Part shown: positions 56,296 through 64,000 of the stretch, piece by piece
How the letters are laid out: every line of letters starts with the position of its first letter
Numbering within the stretch: position 1 is the first letter of the stretch
Source: Pseudomonas sp. S04
GTDB taxonomy: Bacteria; Pseudomonadota; Gammaproteobacteria; Pseudomonadales; Pseudomonadaceae
Length of the DNA stretch: 64,000 nucleotides
Direction of reading: 5' to 3'
Assembly (NCBI RefSeq): GCF_009834545.1
Contig: NZ_CP019427.1
Span: 5,949,001 to 6,013,000 of the forward strand
Notes under the pieces: model-generated
Databases searched by the model: none
The model's input: the letters and a program-made list of their open reading frames with translations, nothing else
What the model was told of the DNA's origin: nothing
Made by a program: the position numbers and the translations under genes

Positions 56296-56439
56296 CACAC
56301 CGCCCACCCCAGAACTGTCCTGCCAGCGATAGCGTTGTTGCCTGACACCGCGCTTTCACTGGCAAGACAGCGTCTCCTACGTTCATCGCCAGGCACATAA
56401 CTTGCTGCCTATTCCAGTACCCCATCGCTGGAATTGCCC

Positions 56440-57432
56440 ATGCTGCACTCCCACCTCACCACGCTCAACGCCGTCTCGCTGGTGCTCAACACCTTCAAGG
56501 CCGAGGGACTTTCCAGCGATGCCTTGTTGGCCGGCAGCGGTATCAGTGCCGCGGACCTGAACCGGGCCGACACGCGCATCACCACCAACCAGGAGATGCA
56601 GGTCTGCGCCAATGCCGTCGCGCTCAAGCGTGACATCGGCCTGGAACTGGGCCGGCGAATGCACGTTTCCTGCTACGGCATCCTCGGTTACGCCCTGCTC
56701 ACCAGTGCCACCTTAGGTGACGCATTGCGCCTGGCGATACGCTACCCGGCGCTTCTGGGAACACTCTTCGAGCTGAGCCTGGAGGACGATGGCGAGCGCG
56801 TCTGGTTCGTCGCGGCCGATTACCGCGAAAGCCCGACGATGGCGGTGTTCAATGCCGAGTTCTGCCTGGTCTCGCTGAAAGTCATCTGTGATGATCTGCT
56901 GGGCCATTCGCTGCCGTTGCGCGGGGTCCGCTTCGAGCATGCAGCACCGGACTATGAGGCGAGCTATGCCGAACACTTCAACTGCCCTCTGCATTTTGGC
57001 GCACGCGACACTGCGTTTGCCTTCGACAGGCACTGGTTGCAGCAAGTGCTGCCGCTGGCCGATGTCATCACCCACCAGGCCATGGCCGAACGCTGCCGCA
57101 AGCAGAACCTGGAATTCACGGGACGCCAGGCATGGCTGGGGCGCATCCGGCAATTGCTCAGCTCGCAATTGAACGCCGCGCCAGGGCTCGAAGGCCTGGC
57201 CGGGCAGATGAATTGCTCGGCGCGCACCCTGCGCCGCCACCTCAAGGACCTGGGCTGCAGCTATCAGGAATTGCTCGACGAATTGCGCTTCGAGCAGGCC
57301 AAGCAAATGCTCTGCGAAGACCAGCTACCGATCTACCGGATCGCCGAGGCATTGGGCTTCAGCGAAACCGCCAGCTTTCGCCATGCGTTCGTGCGCTGGA
57401 GCGGTGTCGCGCCGAGCCAGTTCAGGCCTTGA
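56440..57432 (+). CDS. AraC-family transcriptional regulator (Arabinose_bd type)
   Basis: The ATG at 56440 gives 330 residues; a TTG two codons earlier is possible. The N-terminal part is the OruR/ArgR-like Arabinose_bd domain (about residues 20-205), and the C-terminal helix-turn-helix pair ends with ALGFSETASFRHAFVRWSGVAPSQFR, the AraC signature. It is 132 bp upstream of the deacetylase gene, which is the likeliest target. The inducer is unknown. Confidence 0.9.
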   Translation: MLHSHLTTLNAVSLVLNTFKAEGLSSDALLAGSGISAADLNRADTRITTNQEMQVCANAVALKRDIGLELGRRMHVSCYGILGYALLTSATLGDALRLAIRYPALLGTLFELSLEDDGERVWFVAADYRESPTMAVFNAEFCLVSLKVICDDLLGHSLPLRGVRFEHAAPDYEASYAEHFNCPLHFGARDTAFAFDRHWLQQVLPLADVITHQAMAERCRKQNLEFTGRQAWLGRIRQLLSSQLNAAPGLEGLAGQMNCSARTLRRHLKDLGCSYQELLDELRFEQAKQMLCEDQLPIYRIAEALGFSETASFRHAFVRWSGVAPSQFRP

Positions 57433-57564
57433 GGGATCAAGGGGCGAATTTCGGTCATCTTTTTTGGCCGTATCGATCCCCTTTTGGCCTTTCCTGCCGT
57501 TCTCTGAAACCCTGCGTGCCGCAAGACTGTGTTCAACCGAATCAGCCCTGCGGAGAACAACAAC

Positions 57565-58593
57565 ATGCTGACCATCTACTCGGACGATCACCACCTGCAC
57601 CACGGCCGTTGCGAACTGATCGACGGGCAACTCAAGCCATGCTTTGAGATGCCGTCACGCGCCGACCATGTGCTGGCACGGGTGCAACAGCAGAACCTGG
57701 GGCCGGTCGAGACGCCCAAGGACTTCGGTCTTGAGCCGATCGCGCGCATCCACAGCCGCGACTACCTGGACTTCTTCAAAGGCGCCTGGGCGCGCTGGAC
57801 CGAGTTCAACACCGACGGCGATTTGCTGCCCTACACCTGGCCCGCCCGCACCCTGCGCGCGATCAAGCCCACCAGCCTGCACGGCCAGCTCGGCTACTAC
57901 AGCTTCGACGGCGGCGCACCGATCACCGCCGGCACCTGGCAAGCGGCCTACAGCGCTGCACAGGTTGCCCTGACCGCGCAGGCGGCGATCCAGGCCGGGG
58001 CTCATAGTGCCTTCGCCCTGTGCCGGCCACCGGGACACCACGCCGCTGGCGACTTGATGGGCGGTTACTGCTACCTCAACAACGCCGCCATCGCCGCCCA
58101 GGCGTTCCTCGACCAGGGCCACCAAAAGGTCGCGATCCTCGACGTCGACTACCACCACGGCAATGGCACCCAAGCGATTTTCTACCAACGCAACGACGTG
58201 CTGTTCACCTCGATCCACGGCCATCCAGAAGCCGAGTTTCCATTCTTTCTTGGCTACGAAGATGAACTGGGTGAAGGTGCGGGCGAAGGTTTCAACTTCA
58301 ACTATCCATTAGCGGCCGGCAGCGGCTGGGACACCTGGAGCGCAGCGCTGGAACAGGCGTGCAAAGAGATCCAAAGCTACGGCGCCGACATCGTCGTCGT
58401 ATCCCTGGGTGTCGACACCTTCAAGGACGACCCGATCTCGCAATTCAAGCTCGACAGCCCGGACTACCTGGCCATGGGCAAACGCATCGCCAGGCTCGGC
58501 GTACCGACCCTGTTCGTCATGGAGGGCGGTTACGCGGTCGAAGAAATCGGCATCAACGCGGTGAACGTTCTAGAAGGTTTTGAAAGCGCTTGA
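57565..58593 (+). CDS. Histone-deacetylase-family acetylpolyamine amidohydrolase
   Basis: The ATG at 57565 after CGGAGAAC gives 342 residues. Active-site parts are RPPGHHAAGDLMGGYCYLNNAAIA (about residues 155-178, with the catalytic His pair) and DVDYHHGNGTQ with zinc ligands. It resembles bacterial acetylpolyamine amidohydrolases (AphA, HdaH) that release acetate from acetylated putrescine, cadaverine or similar. An AraC regulator precedes it and a strong terminator follows. Confidence 0.9.
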   Translation: MLTIYSDDHHLHHGRCELIDGQLKPCFEMPSRADHVLARVQQQNLGPVETPKDFGLEPIARIHSRDYLDFFKGAWARWTEFNTDGDLLPYTWPARTLRAIKPTSLHGQLGYYSFDGGAPITAGTWQAAYSAAQVALTAQAAIQAGAHSAFALCRPPGHHAAGDLMGGYCYLNNAAIAAQAFLDQGHQKVAILDVDYHHGNGTQAIFYQRNDVLFTSIHGHPEAEFPFFLGYEDELGEGAGEGFNFNYPLAAGSGWDTWSAALEQACKEIQSYGADIVVVSLGVDTFKDDPISQFKLDSPDYLAMGKRIARLGVPTLFVMEGGYAVEEIGINAVNVLEGFESA

Positions 58594-58635
58594 AGAGTCG
58601 GGCATCTGATAGCCGCCTCGCTCCACCGTTACCAG

Positions 58636-58660
58636 ACCTGCGCTAGCGCAGGTTTTTTTT
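58636..58660 (+). terminator. Terminator of the deacetylase gene
   Basis: ACCTGCGC and GCGCAGGT form an exact stem around TA, followed by eight Ts. It is about 45 bp past the deacetylase stop. Confidence 0.92.
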
Positions 58661-58768
58661 GCCCACAATATTTTTTTACCGCCAATGCCTCCCTACCCAT
58701 CACTACTTTGCAACGGATTGCGCACCCAACATCCCACGGTGCCTTCTGCCCCCCGCAAGGACGTGACC

Positions 58769-61700
58769 ATGACTGAGTCTTCCAGCCCCTCTGCTGTACC
58801 AGGCCTACCACCCGATCAAGATGCCCTGCTCACCCAATTGGTGGCCGGCCCCTCGATCAGGGAAGTCGCCACCCATGCCCTGCAACCCGCCTTGAAAACC
58901 CTGTACCCGCAACTGTCTATCGACCCACGGCTGGCGATGGTGGTAACGCCGACCTGGACCTTGCACAACCAAGCCGTCGCTCCTGGGCCGCGACATTTCG
59001 AATCGCTGACCGATGCCCTGGTACGCCATGGCGTCGCCGGTTCGCCGGTGGTCTACCTCGATGGCGAGCACTACCTCACCTTGCAACCCCAGGAGCGGAC
59101 GCCGGCTCAGTTGCCCGTCAGTATTGACGCCATCGGGCAGTTGCTAAACGAGCTGGTGCCGTTGCTGTTTGTCGCGTTTCAAGAACAGCAGGTCGATTAC
59201 TGGAACCAGTTCACCCGCGCCTCGGCCCCGCGTTGGCAAGAATTATCCAAATCCCTGCACGAGCTCTGGAACATCGATACCAACCCGAACTGGAGCAATG
59301 ACCTCTGTGCGATGGCCCGCAACCTGTTCACCTACCCGCAAAAAAGCGCTCGCACGCTTCACGACCGCTATCGGTCGCGTGCATGTCTGGTCGACCTGGA
59401 TTACCTGGACAAGGGTCTCTCGAACCACCTCAACATCCTCGACATGGCTGTACTCATTGGGACGGTGGGCACGCGCACGTTAATCCTCAGTCACTCCATC
59501 ACCAGTGGCTTCAAGACATACGAATCCTTGCAGGCGCTAGGCGAGTCCTTGCAGGCATACGCCGATGAGTCGACAGCGGACAATACCTTGCAGTGGCGAC
59601 TGATTGAGCCCGAGGGCAATTACTTCGACCATCTGGCGTGCAACCTGATTGCCCTGCAAGCCGACTCGATTGGCGAGTTGGCGAACGATACCGCAACCCA
59701 CAACCCTGACCTGGCGCCCCACATCAGCCGTACGCAAAACGAACTCGACCCGACGGACAAACAGGCACCTTCGCGATTCAACCGAGTCGAGCAAGCGCTG
59801 CCGGACTGGATGGCCAACGCTTCTTCCAGCGATCTCACCGCTTACAGCCGTCACCTGATGGACCTGGCAACCATTCAGGAACAAGACCTCGGGCAGTCAT
59901 TTCAGGATGGGATCAAGCCGATTCGTCAGTACGCCCTGGATCAGTTGCGCGAGGCCATGATCAAAGAGCATGCCGATGCCGCGCGACTGAACCTGGCTGA
60001 TATCGAAATCGTGGTCGACAGCGTGGTGGTCTGGGGCAGCTTTATCCCGCTGGTAGAGCCTGAGCGCACCACCCTGAGCCTGGTCGACCTGGCGCTGCAA
60101 AACCTGATTGCCCTGCCGCTGGGCAACAAATCCGTGCGTAGCACCAGCGCCACAGCACTACCCACCTGGATGACGGTGAGTTACCTGGAGGCACTGATCG
60201 TCAGCGTCGACATCGGCAAGACCTACCCGGCACTGATCAAAAGCAAGTTGCTTGACGATCCGCTGGACAGCTTGCGGCGACAGAACCTGTTCACCAGTCA
60301 CCTTCGCGTCGAACTGCCACTGCTGGCCTTGCAGCAAAAAATTCGCGCGCAGGCTGGTATCGACGAGTTGGGTTACCGCTACGTCGCCGCCGTGGTCCAG
60401 GTACTAGACGCCAATCGCTGGGTCGATGGCCAGGAGATCGTCATTCGCCCACTGGCTTTCAAACCCGGTTGGCGCATTGGCAACTCGACCGACAAAGTGG
60501 CCAACATGTTCGTGATCGGTCCTCGGCAGATGGATAAGGGCCCATGCCTGCTGTACCGCCCCATGCTCGATCGGCCCCTGAGCCAACACCCGACGCCAGC
60601 CAACCTGATTTATGCCATCAAGCATTCCCCGACATTGCGCCAATCGGTGCTCGCCTGGCTGCCGGACGGGGCGCGCGCCGATTACCGCAACTACGTATTC
60701 ACCGGTGACCGGCCTTCGGTCTGGACCCTTTCACAACTCCTGGCCGATCCTCTGACCCCCTTGCAGATGGGCGGTACGCTTACCCTGGGTTCTGAGGTCC
60801 TCGCCAGCGATTCCCTGGCCACACTGTACAAGGCCAACGTCAACGCGCTGGTCGAGCTGGCGCAGCGACAATCGGTATCCAATGCGCAAAATCGCTGGGG
60901 CACCTTCAAACATGCAGCCTGGTTGATCCTTAACGCGGCACTGCCCTTTCTTGGCCGCACTGTCGGGACGGCCGCCTGGATCTGGCAGGTGCTGGATGAC
61001 GTCGAACAAACCCTGGACGCCGCTGATACAGGCGACCGCGCACAACAAAAAACCGCCATGACCGACCTGTTGCTGACCCTGGCCATGGTCCTTGCCCACC
61101 ACGCCAGCACACGCAAACCGACGGCCCGCAGAGTCGAGGAAAAGGTGCCGATAACCGAAGTAACCGAGAGCCCGGAAAAACCCGCAGTCACCCCTAAGGC
61201 CATTGTTCAACAGCCTGATGTGATCGGCGAACATCCTGCACAACACCGCACATCGGTTACGACCGACACCGTCCTGAATCTGGCCAGTACCCTGGATCGC
61301 TTCGCAATCACCCGCCCCGCGCAACTCACCCTGTCCAGCGGTGACAACGCTGCGCTTCGCGGCCTCTACCATCACGAGAACACGTACTACGCACTTGTGA
61401 GTGAACGCTGGTTCGAAGTGGCCATCGAGGGCCAGGGTGAGGTATCGATAATCGACTCTCGACAGAACCCGGTGCGCAGCGGTCCTGCGTTGATCCACAA
61501 TGCGCGTGGCGAGTGGTTCATCGACATCCGCTTGCGCCTGCGTGGCGGCGGTTTGTCGAGTCGGCGCAAGGCACTGAAACAGCAAAACCGAGCGCGCGTC
61601 ACCGAGCTCAAAAAACAACTCGGCGAATTTGATAACGAACGCGAACTGGCACGTGTCGAGCTGACGGATGCGCACAAAGCGATGACATCGCTCAGCGGTG

Positions 61701-63349
61701 ACGCCCTGCTAGCGGCGAAAACGCAGTTTCTCGAGAAGCTCGAGCGTCGCACCCAGGAGTACACCCCCCCTATCGAACAGCTGAAATCGCTGAACCTGCT
61801 CGACGCAGTGCCCAACTACCGAACTGCCATGGTCGAGATGCTCGGCACCCAGCTGTTTTTTAACCAGACATGGCTTGATCAGCGTAATCCCACCTTCTCT
61901 CAGACTTTGAGGGAAACCCTGGTGTTGCTTGAGGCTGAAGAAACCACTGGCAGTGCTGCCGAGCGCGCAACCTACCGGAAAATGATTGACCTGACCGAGG
62001 AGATGATCGGAAAAATCGAGTTCGCTCAATCGCGTTTCCAGGAGTTGAGTCGACTGGGTCGAAGCGCTGCCGAGGTCACCAGCACCTATCAGACAAAATT
62101 GCCCAGGTTCAGCCTTAACGAGCTCAAGGCGCTGCAGGTCTCGCTGGCCCGCGAGGTCTGCCTGAAAGAGGCAACCAGCGCTGCGTTGATCGAAGTTCAA
62201 CACTCATTCGAACGCCTGCTCGACACCACCAACCTGGTGATCCAGACCTCGCAGGAATTGATGCGGGAAGGAACTGCCTGGGTTGCAGGCGACCGTATCG
62301 AGGGCCTCAACGGGACGCTGGAGCAGTTTGCCGCCGTCGACCAGGGGTTCGAAGACTTCGCCCTCAACCACAAGGACGCGGTGCTGGAGCAACCGTTCAA
62401 ACATCTACGGATGCGCATCAGCGAATTCCAGCAGACCACCGAGGCTCACCTGGCGCAGTTGCTGCGCGAGCAACTCCCGCTGGAGCCCCAGCCCGGCCCT
62501 TCAAGACCGGCGCCAGTGTCGCGCAAACGGGTAATCAAGACCCGCTTTCGGGGCACGGTCGTTGGCGAGGTCCGCCCCTCGGCACCGGGACAACCGATAT
62601 TGCTGGACGTAAAGGCGCCCATGACCGGCGACGTGATTGCCACCTTCCACGAAAAAGCCCCCGGGGTCTGGGTTGAGCGGTTACAACCCAGGCGGCCTCG
62701 CCCGGCCGTACCACTAGCCGATCTCCAGGCGCAGATCACTCAAGGCCGGACGCTGCTTGATGGCGTGGAAAGCTTCATTCGACAAACCGAAGCGAGCGCG
62801 AAAAAACCAGGACGTATCCCGGTGGAAATCGAAGAACTGTTCCAGCACAAAGCCGACCTGCTCGACGAAGCTGCGAGGAACCTGGAGCAGGCCTGGGTCA
62901 GTGCCAACAGCACCGGCGAGCCTGCTCGCGAAATCGCCGAACTCAACCAGGCACGCGATCGACTGAACGCCGAGGGCTACCGGATACGGGTCGAGATGAT
63001 CAAACAACAACCGCCCACAGCCGCCCGTGTCGAATGGCTACTCGCCAAGAATGAAATCGACATAGTTTCGGGTGGTGATCGACGCCGGCTCAAAGGCCCG
63101 CGCCGGGATTACTTGCAGGAGTATGAAATTCGCCAGCGCCACGGTGGGCAAACGCTGTGGTACGCACACTTTCACTACTCCAGCCAGGACGCGCCGCTCA
63201 ATGCGTTTACCGCCGCCCACCTGAAACTGCGCGATCAGCGATTCCTGACCGCAGCATTGGACGTACACGCGGCCACCAGCGCCCAGATGATCGCCATCTA
63301 TCGCAGCGAAATCAGCCCGCAACTGGCGCACTCGCTGTTCTTTTCGTAA
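58769..63349 (+). CDS. Giant dermonecrotic-toxin-like protein (DUF6543-type), 1526 residues
   Basis: The ATG at 58769 follows AAGGA and gives 1526 residues; the frame runs 28 codons further upstream without a good ribosome site. No signal peptide is seen. Residues about 20-190 are shared with the next gene. About 575-650 has FVIGPRQMDKGPCLLYRPMLD and SVLAWLPDGARADYRN, a pattern I associate with Pseudomonas proteins annotated dermonecrotic toxin/DUF6543. A hydrophobic segment lies at about 720-745, coiled coils at 930-1230, a Pro-rich linker near 1236-1255, and a C-terminal part with LWYAHFHYSS. Its activity is unknown; host-cell or competitor toxin is an inference. Confidence 0.75.
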   Translation: MTESSSPSAVPGLPPDQDALLTQLVAGPSIREVATHALQPALKTLYPQLSIDPRLAMVVTPTWTLHNQAVAPGPRHFESLTDALVRHGVAGSPVVYLDGEHYLTLQPQERTPAQLPVSIDAIGQLLNELVPLLFVAFQEQQVDYWNQFTRASAPRWQELSKSLHELWNIDTNPNWSNDLCAMARNLFTYPQKSARTLHDRYRSRACLVDLDYLDKGLSNHLNILDMAVLIGTVGTRTLILSHSITSGFKTYESLQALGESLQAYADESTADNTLQWRLIEPEGNYFDHLACNLIALQADSIGELANDTATHNPDLAPHISRTQNELDPTDKQAPSRFNRVEQALPDWMANASSSDLTAYSRHLMDLATIQEQDLGQSFQDGIKPIRQYALDQLREAMIKEHADAARLNLADIEIVVDSVVVWGSFIPLVEPERTTLSLVDLALQNLIALPLGNKSVRSTSATALPTWMTVSYLEALIVSVDIGKTYPALIKSKLLDDPLDSLRRQNLFTSHLRVELPLLALQQKIRAQAGIDELGYRYVAAVVQVLDANRWVDGQEIVIRPLAFKPGWRIGNSTDKVANMFVIGPRQMDKGPCLLYRPMLDRPLSQHPTPANLIYAIKHSPTLRQSVLAWLPDGARADYRNYVFTGDRPSVWTLSQLLADPLTPLQMGGTLTLGSEVLASDSLATLYKANVNALVELAQRQSVSNAQNRWGTFKHAAWLILNAALPFLGRTVGTAAWIWQVLDDVEQTLDAADTGDRAQQKTAMTDLLLTLAMVLAHHASTRKPTARRVEEKVPITEVTESPEKPAVTPKAIVQQPDVIGEHPAQHRTSVTTDTVLNLASTLDRFAITRPAQLTLSSGDNAALRGLYHHENTYYALVSERWFEVAIEGQGEVSIIDSRQNPVRSGPALIHNARGEWFIDIRLRLRGGGLSSRRKALKQQNRARVTELKKQLGEFDNERELARVELTDAHKAMTSLSGDALLAAKTQFLEKLERRTQEYTPPIEQLKSLNLLDAVPNYRTAMVEMLGTQLFFNQTWLDQRNPTFSQTLRETLVLLEAEETTGSAAERATYRKMIDLTEEMIGKIEFAQSRFQELSRLGRSAAEVTSTYQTKLPRFSLNELKALQVSLAREVCLKEATSAALIEVQHSFERLLDTTNLVIQTSQELMREGTAWVAGDRIEGLNGTLEQFAAVDQGFEDFALNHKDAVLEQPFKHLRMRISEFQQTTEAHLAQLLREQLPLEPQPGPSRPAPVSRKRVIKTRFRGTVVGEVRPSAPGQPILLDVKAPMTGDVIATFHEKAPGVWVERLQPRRPRPAVPLADLQAQITQGRTLLDGVESFIRQTEASAKKPGRIPVEIEELFQHKADLLDEAARNLEQAWVSANSTGEPAREIAELNQARDRLNAEGYRIRVEMIKQQPPTAARVEWLLAKNEIDIVSGGDRRRLKGPRRDYLQEYEIRQRHGGQTLWYAHFHYSSQDAPLNAFTAAHLKLRDQRFLTAALDVHAATSAQMIAIYRSEISPQLAHSLFFS

Positions 63350-63377
63350 GCCGCGGACGTCAAAAAGGAAAATGACG

Positions 63378-64000
63378 ATGACTGAACATACTGAGAACAC
63401 CGATACCCACGCCCTGCTGGAAAAAAGCCAGGTCGTTCATCAGACCAGCCGGGGCCCCACTGTCGATGAGGTTGCCGCCCGACTGCTGCGCCGGGCGCTG
63501 GAAGAGCTGTATCCGGAACGCAATATCGACCCCGACCAAACGCTGATCGGCACGCCTCAATGGCAGTCCGTCGACGGTACGCTCGTGGCCATGCCTACCC
63601 GGTTCGAATCACTGACCCAGGCACTGGTCCGGCAATTTTTCAGCTCGGCCACTGCCAACTATCTCGAAGGCGAGCACTTCCTGACATTAAATCCGCCAAC
63701 CTCGCCCGTGGTGCACCTGGACCTCGGCATCGAAGCCATTGCCAGGTTGCTCAACGACTACGCCCCCTTGCTCTTCGTGGCCTTCGGCGAACACCAGCTG
63801 GCGTATTGGAACGAAGCCGGGCAACGGGCGCCGCACTGGCTGCAACTGTCCGATGCCTTGCGCAAGACCCTCGAGGTGCAACACCTCAAGGATTGGGATG
63901 ACGAGCAGTGCCTGGTGGCCCGGGCCATATCGCTCCATCCGGACAAAAAGAAGCGTCAAGCCCACGACTCCGCGCTTTCGACTATCCGGGTATGCCTGAT
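63378..64000 (+). CDS. Second giant toxin-like paralogue, 5' part only
   Basis: The ATG at 63378 follows AAGGAA with 7-bp spacing; the nearer ATG at 63372 is too close to it. The first 207 residues are visible and the frame runs off the window. It matches residues about 20-190 of the preceding protein, with FESLTQALVR against FESLTDALVR, YLEGEHFLTL against YLDGEHYLTL, and APLLFVAFGEHQLAYWN against VPLLFVAFQEQQVDYWN. It follows after 28 bp, so the two form a tandem operon. Full length and function are unknown. Confidence 0.8.
   Translation, partial: MTEHTENTDTHALLEKSQVVHQTSRGPTVDEVAARLLRRALEELYPERNIDPDQTLIGTPQWQSVDGTLVAMPTRFESLTQALVRQFFSSATANYLEGEHFLTLNPPTSPVVHLDLGIEAIARLLNDYAPLLFVAFGEHQLAYWNEAGQRAPHWLQLSDALRKTLEVQHLKDWDDEQCLVARAISLHPDKKKRQAHDSALSTIRVCL

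Noticed and set aside
56320..56375. GCCAGCGATAG...CACTGGCAAGAC stretch as a REP copy
   Set aside because: The arms match the REP pattern only in part and the symmetry is poor.

Overview
The window looks like a chromosomal segment of a fluorescent Pseudomonas (P. fluorescens / P. putida lineage). It is GC-rich and densely coded. From kauB through rpmG-rpmB, radC, coaBC-dut-algC-argB, pyrE/crc, rph, gmk-rpoZ-spoT, oxyR-recG, ubiC-ubiA, phoB-phoR and phoU-pstBACS, the gene order follows what I remember of the P. aeruginosa PAO1 stretch PA5312 to about PA5371. An exbB-exbD-tonB operon sits just before oxyR, which I associate with P. putida/fluorescens rather than P. aeruginosa. Pseudomonas-type REP inverted repeats of the GGGAGC class are scattered between genes. 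I saw no rRNA, tRNA, CRISPR array, insertion sequence or prophage.

Layout. 1-2.5 kb: aldehyde dehydrogenase KauB, divergent from a small cupin and a 72-residue unknown protein. 2.5-5.8 kb: ribosomal proteins bL33 and bL28, a periplasmic peptide-binding protein and RadC. 5.9-15.3 kb: CoA, dUTP, sugar-phosphate, arginine and pyrimidine enzymes, Crc, RNase PH, YicC, Gmk and RpoZ. 15.3-19.7 kb: SpoT, RidA, a lipoprotein and an epimerase-like protein. 19.8-26.7 kb: ExbB-ExbD-TonB, OxyR, RecG and a YbaK-HDOD fusion protein. 26.7-30.8 kb: an SCP2-like protein, HU, rubredoxin reductase, rubredoxin, UbiC and UbiA. 30.9-44.1 kb: the phosphate regulon, with PhoB-PhoR on the plus strand, PhoU-PstB-PstA-PstC-PstS on the minus strand, and three recognisable Pho boxes. 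44.2-49.8 kb: MFS transporter, thioesterase, sugar epimerase, DUF3299 and YeaQ-like proteins, PurK and PurE.

The right-hand 14 kb is the accessory part. An AT-rich stretch after purE carries an isolated gene for a small zinc-metalloprotease-like protein with a full metzincin motif. An asparagine/aspartate catabolic set follows: LysR regulator, aspartase, AGCS amino-acid symporter and asparaginase. Next come an AraC regulator and an acetylpolyamine-amidohydrolase-like deacetylase. The window ends in two tandem genes for very large related proteins, one complete (1526 residues) and one cut by the window edge, of the type annotated in Pseudomonas as dermonecrotic-toxin/DUF6543 proteins.

How the parts work together: the phosphate genes form a complete sensing and uptake system. 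aspA, the symporter and the asparaginase would take up amino acids and convert asparagine to aspartate and then fumarate. Rubredoxin and its reductase form an electron-transfer pair, and ubiC-ubiA carry out the first two steps committed to ubiquinone. The strongest candidates for undescribed biology are the orphan metzincin, the tandem giant toxin-like proteins, and a terminator hairpin in the purEK leader that has no gene upstream of it.
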